Source: Ruminococcus flavefaciens
GTDB taxonomy: Bacteria > Bacillota > Clostridia > Oscillospirales > Ruminococcaceae
Assembly: GCA_902796705.1 (NCBI GenBank)
Contig: CADBQF010000403.1
Location: forward strand, 1-5,051
Direction of reading: 5' to 3'
DNA length: 5,051 nucleotides
Position 1 is the stretch's first letter; every line of letters begins with the position of its first letter. A model generated the notes under the pieces. It ran no database searches and had not been told where the DNA came from. It worked only from the letters and a program-made list of their open reading frames with translations. Below are positions 1-5,051 of this stretch, piece by piece. The translations under genes were made by a program, and so were the position numbers.

Positions 1-1
1 A

Positions 2-820
2 CTTGATAATGTACGCAATCAGGACGAGATCGGTGAGAACGAACTTCTTGTCCTGAGCTTTGGCACGAGCTATAACGACAGCCGCCGTCTTACTATCGGT
101 GCTATAGAGAACGACCTTGAAGCTGCTTTCCCGGAATTTTCAGTACGCCGTGGATTTACAGCAAATATAATAATCGATCACGTTCAGCGTCGAGACAATA
201 TCCTCATCGATGATATCGATGCTGCACTTGAAAGAGCAGTTGACAACGGCGTAAAGAATCTCGTCGTTCAGCCTACGCATCTCATGAACGGGCTTGAATA
301 CGATGAACTCGTTGACAAGGTAGGTTCTTATGCAGATGCTTTCGATAAGGTAGTATTCGGTGAACCGCTCCTTACGAGCGATGATGACTTCAAGCGTGTT
401 GAAAGTGCTATCGTTGACTGGACATCAGAATACGACGACGGAAAGACAGCTATCTGCTTCATGGGACACGGTACAGAAGCCGCTTCTAACAGTGTATACG
501 CTAAGATGCAGGAACTTCTTGCAGCAGACGGATACAAGAATTACTTCATCGGTACGGTAGAAGCTTCACCGAGCGTTGAAGATGTACTTGAACTTGTCAA
601 GGCAGGAGAGTACGAAAGAGTTATCCTTGAACCGCTCATGGTAGTTGCCGGAGATCATGCAAACAACGATATGGCAGGCGATGAAGAGGATTCATGGAAG
701 TCTGTATTTGAAGCCGAAGGCTACGAGGTACAGTGCCTCCTCAGAGGTCTTGGTGAAAACGAAGAGATCAGAAAGCTCTATGTAGAACACGCACAGAAAG
801 CTATCGATTCATTGAACTGA
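2..820 (+). CDS. cbiK: Sirohydrochlorin cobaltochelatase, CbiK type (5' end outside window)
   Basis: Class II chelatase of the anaerobic cobalamin pathway; the family inserts Co(II) (also Fe or Ni in vitro) into sirohydrochlorin or factor II. The frame is open from position 2 to a TGA at 818-820, giving 272 visible residues with no start codon that fits the family. The opening LLVLSFGTSY block is the usual extreme N-terminus of CbiK. The three expected active-site residues are present: His in MGHGT (467-469), Glu in GTVEAS (560-562) and His in GDHANNDM (656-658), matching His145, Glu175 and His207 of Salmonella CbiK. The C-terminal LRGLGENEEIR block is also typical. At least 14 residues (LDNVRNQDEIGENE) precede the core, where the Salmonella enzyme has about four, so this version is extended and may carry a signal peptide upstream of the window. 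An ATG at 284 is internal and is not the start. It lies 62 bases upstream of a metal-chelate importer operon, which suggests a shared tetrapyrrole or metal role. The family call is very secure; the cellular location is inferred. Confidence 0.95.
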   Translation, partial: LDNVRNQDEIGENELLVLSFGTSYNDSRRLTIGAIENDLEAAFPEFSVRRGFTANIIIDHVQRRDNILIDDIDAALERAVDNGVKNLVVQPTHLMNGLEYDELVDKVGSYADAFDKVVFGEPLLTSDDDFKRVESAIVDWTSEYDDGKTAICFMGHGTEAASNSVYAKMQELLAADGYKNYFIGTVEASPSVEDVLELVKAGEYERVILEPLMVVAGDHANNDMAGDEEDSWKSVFEAEGYEVQCLLRGLGENEEIRKLYVEHAQKAIDSLN

Positions 821-828
821 CACATTGC

Positions 829-864
829 ATACGGGCAGCGGTGATATCACTTGCTGCCCTGTAT
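829..864 (+). other. Intergenic hairpin enclosing a 10-base palindrome
   Basis: GGGCAGC at 833-839 is the exact reverse complement of GCTGCCC at 853-859. ATAC (829-832) and GTAT (861-864) extend the stem to 11 pairs with one bulged T at 860. The 13-base loop contains the perfect palindrome GTGATATCAC (841-850). There is no T-run after the stem, so it is not a standard intrinsic terminator. It could be an intercistronic RNA hairpin that separates cbiK expression or stability from the importer operon, a weak terminator, or a dimeric-regulator operator at the palindrome. The structure is seen directly; its role is unknown. Confidence 0.6.
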
Positions 865-870
865 TGATAT

Positions 871-876
871 AAGGAG
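871..876 (+). promoter_or_regulatory. Strong ribosome binding site for the two-domain lipoprotein
   Basis: AAGGAG lies 6 bases before the ATG at 883 and is the best Shine-Dalgarno match in the window. It fixes the start of the lipoprotein and marks it as an independently and strongly initiated gene. The next gene downstream, by contrast, starts by overlap. Confidence 0.85.
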
Positions 877-882
877 AAAATT

Positions 883-1827
883 ATGAAAAAGACCATTATC
901 GCATTATTGATATTTACATCGCTGTCACTTGTTTCATGCGGCTCAGAAAATTCATCTTCCGCATCAGAAGCATCAAAGGCAGAGAGTTCCGTTTCTGAAA
1001 CAGCTTCATCAGAAGAAGCAGAGATCTCCGCACCGGAGGAAGAGACTTCATCTGCTGAGGAGACAACCGAACACGCAACAGCACCGCAGAACGAAGTCGG
1101 ATACGAGGGCATGACAGAAGTACCGGCATCTTCGCTCAATGACGGAGAATACCACATCAATGTGGATTCAAGTTCAAGTATGTTCAAGATAGCCGATTGT
1201 ATCCTTCATGTGGAAAACGGGGAGATGACGGCTGATCTTATCATCGACAGCAAGTCGTATGATCTTCTCTTCATGGGAACTGAGGGCGAAGCCGCTTCAG
1301 CCGCAGAAGCAGACTGCATCTCATATTCCGAGAATGAAAGCGGACAGTCCGTATTTACCGTTCCGGTAGAAGCACTCGATCAGGAGATACTCTGTGCCGC
1401 TCTCAGTGCAAAAAAGCAGGAGTGGTACGGACGTACACTTGTATTCAGAGCTGATTCGCTTCCGGACGAGGCATTTTCTGTCAGCAGATATCTCACAGTT
1501 TCAGACCTCGGACTTGAAGACGGGGAGTATACAGTAGATGTCGAACTCGAAGGCGGTTCGGGAAAAGCTTCCGTGCAGTCTCCGGCAAAACTCACTGTTA
1601 CCGGCGGAGAAGCTTATGCAGAGATCATCTGGAGCAGCAATAAATATGATTACATGATAGTCGGCGGAGAGAAGATACTCCCGACAGATACGGAGGAATT
1701 CTCCGTATTCGATATACCTGTTTCCGGATTTGACTATGATATGAAAGTATCAGCCGATACAACAGCAATGAGTACACCTCATGAGATAGAGTACACACTT
1801 TATTTTGATTCTTCATCTGTATCATGA
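883..1827 (+). CDS. Surface lipoprotein with a duplicated beta-rich domain, likely accessory to the metal-chelate importer
   Basis: A 314-residue secreted lipoprotein: MKK start, hydrophobic residues 5-17, lipobox LVSC with Cys19 as the lipidated residue. Residues 20-70 are a Ser/Glu/Ala-rich acidic linker that probably spans the cell wall. Two related domains follow, at about 84-191 and 211-309. They share, in the same order, DGEY (87-90 and 213-216), an L-x-V-x-x-G-E strand (from 108 and 238), an S-x-x-YD turn followed by a hydrophobic strand and Gly (residues 123-132 and 252-261) and F-x-[VI]-PV (158-162 and 276-280). The DGxY opening and the PAKLTV strand recall the start of NEAT heme-binding domains, but I see no YxxxY heme motif, so this link is tentative. 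Domain 1 has three Cys (106, 144, 171); domain 2 has none. I recall similar proteins beside iron-complex importers in Clostridia, mostly unnamed. The stop overlaps the next gene by 4 bases (ATGA). A role in capturing or handing over the substrate is inferred from context. Confidence 0.8.
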   Translation: MKKTIIALLIFTSLSLVSCGSENSSSASEASKAESSVSETASSEEAEISAPEEETSSAEETTEHATAPQNEVGYEGMTEVPASSLNDGEYHINVDSSSSMFKIADCILHVENGEMTADLIIDSKSYDLLFMGTEGEAASAAEADCISYSENESGQSVFTVPVEALDQEILCAALSAKKQEWYGRTLVFRADSLPDEAFSVSRYLTVSDLGLEDGEYTVDVELEGGSGKASVQSPAKLTVTGGEAYAEIIWSSNKYDYMIVGGEKILPTDTEEFSVFDIPVSGFDYDMKVSADTTAMSTPHEIEYTLYFDSSSVS

Positions 1828-2963
1828 AAAAGCTTGCAAATATTATTCTGATACCGCTGATAATGGTCAGTACCTTTTCATGCTCCGGGAGTGCAGAAAA
1901 AGGTACTGCCGACAGCCGGCTCGTCAAAACAGGGAGCATGGAACTGAAATATGCACATGAATTCAGCGTCGATTACTATGAAAATGACCTCGCTGTCCTG
2001 ACGATAGGGAGCGATAAGTTCCTCATCGCACCGCAGGAAGCTGATATAAATGACGATACATACGGAATGACTGTTATCCGCCGTCCGGCTGAAAATATCT
2101 ATGTTGCGGCATCGTCGGCAATGGATCTCTTTGACGGGATCGGAAAGCTTTCAGATGTGAAGATGACATCGACTTCCGCTGTGAACTGGAGCCTTCCGGG
2201 TATCAGGGAGAGCGTCGAAAGCGGAGATATCTCGTATATCGGTAAATACAGCTCGCCTGATTACGAGTTCCTTGTCTCGAAGGAGTGCGGACTTGCTGTA
2301 GAGTCTACAATGATATATCACTCTCCCGAAGTCAGGGAGCAGATAGAATCTCTCGGTATCCCCGTGATCGTCGAACGGTCAAGCTATGAAACGCACCCTC
2401 TCGGAAGAATGGAATGGATCAAACTCTATGGTCTTCTGACAGGAGATACAGAAACGGCTGAAACGTATTTCAGCGAGAAGACGGAAGCGTTTGAAGCTCT
2501 TTCCACTGATGATATCCCGGAAAGCGAACGAAAAACAGCAGCTTTTTTCAGCGTCACATCGAACGGTTCGTTCACCATACGCAAGCCGGGAGATTACGTA
2601 TCAAAAATGATAGACCTAGCCGGCGGAAGATAGATATTCACTTCATCTGACCTGAATGTTGATGATAACTCACTATCGACAATGAATATCCAGGCTGAAA
2701 CTTTCTACGACATCGCCCGTGATGCTGATATACTCATCTACAACAGTACGATAGAAGGCGAGATAACGAGCATCAGCGAACTTGTCGGAAAAAGCAGTAT
2801 CCTCTCTGACATCAAAGCTGTAAAAGAGGGGAATGTCTGGTGTACCGGACAGAATATGTTCCAGCAGACGACAGGTGCGGCAGATATGATATGTGACCTC
2901 AATGCTGTTTTCACCGATACATATGACAGTGCAGACCTCACATATCTGCACAGGCTGGAATGA
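1824..2963 (+). pseudogene. ABC transporter substrate-binding lipoprotein (iron-complex/cobalamin type) interrupted by an in-frame TAG
   Basis: This is a periplasmic-binding-protein-2 (TroA/BtuF-like) solute receptor that would deliver a metal chelate to the permease encoded next. Read with standard code it stops after 269 residues (1824-2633), but the same frame stays open for 109 more codons to TGA at 2961-2963. That 3' part (2634-2963; first internal ATG at 2682) carries the family's C-terminal lobe: STMNIQ, DADILIYNSTIEGE, KAVKEGNVWCT and QNMFQQTT. Read through, the protein is 379 residues, a normal length. The N-terminus has MKK, a hydrophobic stretch 5-18 and a plausible lipobox ending at Cys20. 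Family features before the stop include the LAVESTMIYHSPEVRE region, VERSSYETHPLGRMEWIKLYG, and DYVSKMIDLAGGR directly before the TAG. The start overlaps the previous stop by 4 bases with no clear Shine-Dalgarno, implying translational coupling. The 269-residue product lacks most of the C-terminal lobe and should not bind substrate. Alternatives are a sequencing or assembly error, or amber suppression. Confidence 0.85.
2631..2633 (+). other. In-frame amber codon, probably a former Tyr codon (residue 270)
   Basis: The context is AGA-TAG-ATA-TTC, which gives AGGR-stop-IF. From recalled relatives this spot reads AGG-x-Y-[IV]-F, so TAG most likely replaces TAC or TAT by one base change. There is no frameshift: reading frame and amino-acid similarity continue without a break on both sides. 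Confidence 0.85.
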
Positions 2964-2967
2964 GGTG
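2962..2967 (+). promoter_or_regulatory. Ribosome binding site for the permease
   Basis: GAGGTG sits 5 bases before the ATG at 2973 and overlaps the stop codon of the binding protein. It supports 2973 as the start and lets the permease be translated even though most ribosomes would leave the binding-protein message at the TAG. Confidence 0.7.
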
Positions 2968-2972
2968 CTGAT

Positions 2973-3995
2973 ATGAACAGAAAAAGAGCTATCCGCTGGA
3001 GCATATGCTTTTCTGTGCTTGCACTCATGACGTTTTTATTCTTTGTACTGGAACTTGAAAGCGGCAGTTCAGACATATCCGCATCGGAAGTTTTCATGGC
3101 ATTGTTCGGGAAGAATGCCGGCAGTTCCGCCTTTACGATCGTGAGAAATATACGTCTTCCGAGAGCCGCAGCAGCAGCACTGCTCGGAGGTTCGCTATCG
3201 GTTTCGGGATTCCTTATGCAGAGTTTTTTCGGAAATCCGATAGCCGGGCCGTATGTACTTGGCATCTCTTCCGGAGCAAAACTCACAGCAGCTATAACGA
3301 TGATGATGACGGTGAAGCATGGTATTTTCCTCAACTCAGCCGAAACAGTTGCAGCAGCATTTGCCGGTTCGATGCTCTCAATGGGGGCGATACTTCTTCT
3401 TTCCGGAAAAGTCAGGAACATGGCACAGCTCATAATTGCCGGAGTTATGATAGGCTATATCTGCTCGGCAGCCACCGAACTTGCAGTTACATTTGCTGAT
3501 GATGCGAATATAGTTGATCTTCATAACTGGTCAATGGGAAGCTTTTCCGGAATAAGCATGAGCGATGTGGGAGTGATCGCAGCCGTATCGATACCGGCAG
3601 TTGCAGCGGCATTCCTGCTTTCAAAGCCTATGGGAGCATATCAGCTTGGAGAGAGCTACGCCCGCAATGTAGGTGTAGACCTTAAACTTTTCAGGGCAGC
3701 ACTGATACTTCTTTCGAGCGTGCTTGCTGCCTGTGTCACAGCATTTGCCGGGCCTGTATCTTTTGTGGGAGTAGCCGTTCCGCATCTGATGAAATCGCTT
3801 TTCGGAACGTCAAAGCCGGCAGTGATGATACCTGCATCTTTTGCCGGAGGAGCAGTTTTCTGCCTTTTATGCGATCTTATCGCCAGAATGATATTCGCAC
3901 CGGTAGAACTGAGCATAAGCACGGTCACAGCAGTATTCGGAGCTCCTGTCGTTATCGCCGCTATGCTTAGCAGGAACTCACAGAAAGGCAGATGA
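2973..3995 (+). CDS. FecCD/BtuC-family ABC transporter permease (metal-chelate uptake)
   Basis: A 340-residue polytopic membrane protein forming, probably as a homodimer, the channel of an iron-siderophore, heme or cobalamin importer. The length fits the family (BtuC is 326). The first membrane span is at about 9-27. Family landmarks in order: IRLPRAAAAALLGG (60-73), SGFLMQSFFGNPIAGPYVLG (78-97), LHNWSMGSFSG (183-193), the GPVSFVGVAVPHLMKSLFG region (260-278), which includes the cytoplasmic coupling segment that docks on the ATPase, and PVELSISTVTAVFGAP (310-325). No key segment is missing. It follows the binding protein by 9 bases and precedes the ATPase by 3, so it belongs to one operon. 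Only one permease gene is present, consistent with a homodimer. The exact substrate cannot be read from the sequence, so no specific gene symbol is given. Confidence 0.95.
   Translation: MNRKRAIRWSICFSVLALMTFLFFVLELESGSSDISASEVFMALFGKNAGSSAFTIVRNIRLPRAAAAALLGGSLSVSGFLMQSFFGNPIAGPYVLGISSGAKLTAAITMMMTVKHGIFLNSAETVAAAFAGSMLSMGAILLLSGKVRNMAQLIIAGVMIGYICSAATELAVTFADDANIVDLHNWSMGSFSGISMSDVGVIAAVSIPAVAAAFLLSKPMGAYQLGESYARNVGVDLKLFRAALILLSSVLAACVTAFAGPVSFVGVAVPHLMKSLFGTSKPAVMIPASFAGGAVFCLLCDLIARMIFAPVELSISTVTAVFGAPVVIAAMLSRNSQKGR
3984..3988 (+). promoter_or_regulatory. Probable ribosome binding site for the ATPase
   Basis: AAAGG lies 10 bases before the ATG at 3999, within the last codons of the permease. 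The spacing is on the long side, but with only 3 bases between stop and start, coupled translation is likely. Confidence 0.5.
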
Positions 3996-3998
3996 TCT

Positions 3999-5051
3999 AT
4001 GGAACAGGGCAGCATACTAAAAGCAAATGATATTTCGGCAGGCTACGGAAAAAAGATCATCGTCAGCGGATTGAGCTTTACTGCTGTACCGGGGGAGATA
4101 GTTTCCCTGATAGGGCCTAACGGAGCAGGAAAGTCAACTATCCTCCGGAGCATTTCCGCACAGATGAAGCTTTCAGGCGGAAACGTCACTATAGGCGGTA
4201 AAGATCTTTCAGATATGCCTCTGCGTGAGATAGCCGGAACAGTTTCAGCCTGCTTCACCGACAGAATATACGCCGAGAGAATGACCTGTGAGGATATCGT
4301 CTCAGCCGGAAGATATCCCTATACGGGAAAACTTGGTATCCTCTCGGCAGAAGACAGAAAAATAGTCCGTGATGCCATGAAAATGACAGGAATATCTTCA
4401 CTTGCAGAAACTGATATACGTTGCGTGAGCGACGGTCAGCGGCAGACGGTGATGCTTGCAAGAGCAGTCGCTCAGCAGCCTGATGTGCTTATACTCGATG
4501 AGCCGACATCTTTTCTTGATATAAACAATAAGCTCCGTCTGCTTGCGATACTGAAAGAACTTGCCCGTGAAAGGAACATAACAGTTATACAGACGCTTCA
4601 CGAGCTTGATCTTGCACAGCGTTTTTCGGACAGGCTCATATGTATAAAAGACGGAAGAGCTGACCGCACCGGTACGCCTGACGAGATCTTTTCCGGAGAT
4701 TATATCGACAGATTGTACGGGATAACAGCCGGTTCGTTCGAGCCGCTGTACGGGACTGCTGAGGCATCGGGCGTGACAGGTGAACCGGAAGTTTTCGTTA
4801 TAGGCGGAGGAGGGAAAGGCATACCGGTATACCGCAGCCTCCAGCGAAAGGGGATACCGTTTGCCGCCGGAGTTATCCATAAGAATGATATCGAATATCC
4901 CGTGGCTGTAAGGCTTGCCGCAGAGGTCATTACCGAAAAAGCCTTTGAACCGGTCAGCGGTGAGAATATCGCAAAAGCCGCTGAGATAATGAAAAAATGC
5001 AGAAAAGTAATCTGCTGTACAGAGAGCTTCGGAACAATGAATTCCGGGAAT
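3999..5051 (+). CDS. FepC/BtuD-type ABC transporter ATPase with an extra C-terminal domain (3' end outside window)
   Basis: The frame is open from ATG 3999 to the last base of the window (351 residues, no stop), so the gene is partial. It powers the adjacent permease by ATP hydrolysis on the cytoplasmic side. Residues 1 to about 250 are the nucleotide-binding domain: Walker A GPNGAGKST (39-47), signature VSDGQRQ (143-149), Walker B LILDEP (164-169), D-loop SFLD (171-174) and H-loop His201 in TLHELDLA. Two departures from textbook sequence: the usual Q-loop glutamine is not seen (VSACFTDRIYAERM, 82-95) and the signature is SDGQ rather than SGGQ. The usual single-domain ATPase of this family ends near residue 255-260. 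Here a second domain starts at about 262 with a glycine-rich VIGGGGKGIPVY (267-278), followed by an alternating strand/helix pattern and a Cys-Cys pair at 339-340. I recall ATPases with this C-terminal domain from Clostridia but know no function for it. It is the last gene seen in the operon. Confidence 0.93.
   Translation, partial: MEQGSILKANDISAGYGKKIIVSGLSFTAVPGEIVSLIGPNGAGKSTILRSISAQMKLSGGNVTIGGKDLSDMPLREIAGTVSACFTDRIYAERMTCEDIVSAGRYPYTGKLGILSAEDRKIVRDAMKMTGISSLAETDIRCVSDGQRQTVMLARAVAQQPDVLILDEPTSFLDINNKLRLLAILKELARERNITVIQTLHELDLAQRFSDRLICIKDGRADRTGTPDEIFSGDYIDRLYGITAGSFEPLYGTAEASGVTGEPEVFVIGGGGKGIPVYRSLQRKGIPFAAGVIHKNDIEYPVAVRLAAEVITEKAFEPVSGENIAKAAEIMKKCRKVICCTESFGTMNSGN

Noticed and set aside
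829..864. Intrinsic terminator after cbiK
   Set aside because: The stem is good, but the following bases (GTATTGATATAAGG) have no T-run, so I list it only as a hairpin.
821..882. A sigma-A promoter for the importer operon in the spacer
   Set aside because: TTGCAT (825-830) and TTGCTG (851-856) resemble -35 boxes, but no convincing -10 box lies at about 17 bases from either, and the second is part of the hairpin stem.
940..1090. Short tandem-repeat array within the lipoprotein gene
   Set aside because: Repeated GCATCAGAAGC-like words come from the Ser/Glu/Ala-rich coding linker. There is no regular repeat unit or spacing.
801..1187. Minus-strand open frame rich in Ser, Glu and Asp
   Set aside because: It is the antisense of the low-complexity linker of the lipoprotein, and its odd composition comes from that linker.
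2631..2633. Programmed recoding such as selenocysteine or pyrrolysine at the stop
   Set aside because: Selenocysteine uses TGA, not TAG. Pyrrolysine use would need machinery not visible here, and the position looks like an ordinary Tyr in recalled relatives.
2682..2963. A separate small gene of 93 codons starting at ATG 2682
   Set aside because: It is in the same frame as the gene before it, has no ribosome binding site, and its sequence is the C-terminal lobe of the substrate-binding protein. It is the remnant downstream of the TAG.
2738..3433. Long open frame of 231 codons on the minus strand
   Set aside because: It lies opposite the binding-protein remnant and the permease, both with clear family motifs. 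Its translation is Ser/Ala/Pro-rich and matches no family I know, so it is a shadow.
4398..4880. Minus-strand open frame of 160 codons
   Set aside because: It is antisense to the conserved ATPase motifs (signature, Walker B, H-loop) and has no recognisable content.

Overview
The window looks like a chromosomal piece of an anaerobic Clostridia-type Firmicute. A Ruminococcus/Oscillospiraceae relative is my best guess. The reasons are the moderate GC content, the two Gram-positive-style lipoproteins with Ser/Glu-rich sequence after the lipobox, strong AAGGAG-type ribosome binding, and protein families I associate with gut or rumen Clostridia. The genus assignment is inference. All genes lie on the + strand and coding density is very high. 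The only non-coding stretch of any size is 62 bases.

Layout: (1) positions 2-820, the 3' part of a CbiK-type sirohydrochlorin cobaltochelatase whose start lies outside the window; (2) 821-882, a short spacer with a strong hairpin that encloses a perfect 10-base palindrome; (3) 883-1827, a lipoprotein with an acidic low-complexity linker and two copies of a beta-rich domain that resembles but is not proven to be NEAT-like; (4) 1824-2963, a lipoprotein substrate-binding protein of the iron-complex/cobalamin type, broken by one in-frame TAG at 2631-2633; (5) 2973-3995, a FecCD/BtuC-type permease; (6) 3999-5051, a FepC/BtuD-type ATPase with an extra C-terminal domain, cut off by the window end.

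Genes 3 to 6 are spaced at -4, +9 and +3 bases, so they are almost certainly one operon. CbiK is 62 bases upstream of them and may be cotranscribed. Together they form an ABC importer for a metal chelate. A chelatase and a two-domain surface lipoprotein next to it make a tetrapyrrole (heme, cobalamin or cobinamide, or another metal-porphyrinoid) the favoured substrate class over a classical siderophore, but the sequence does not prove this.

The points most worth a second look are the single amber codon in an otherwise intact 379-codon binding protein, the unusual ATPase (altered Q-loop, SDGQ signature, glycine-rich C-terminal domain), the duplicated-domain lipoprotein, and the N-terminal extension on CbiK.
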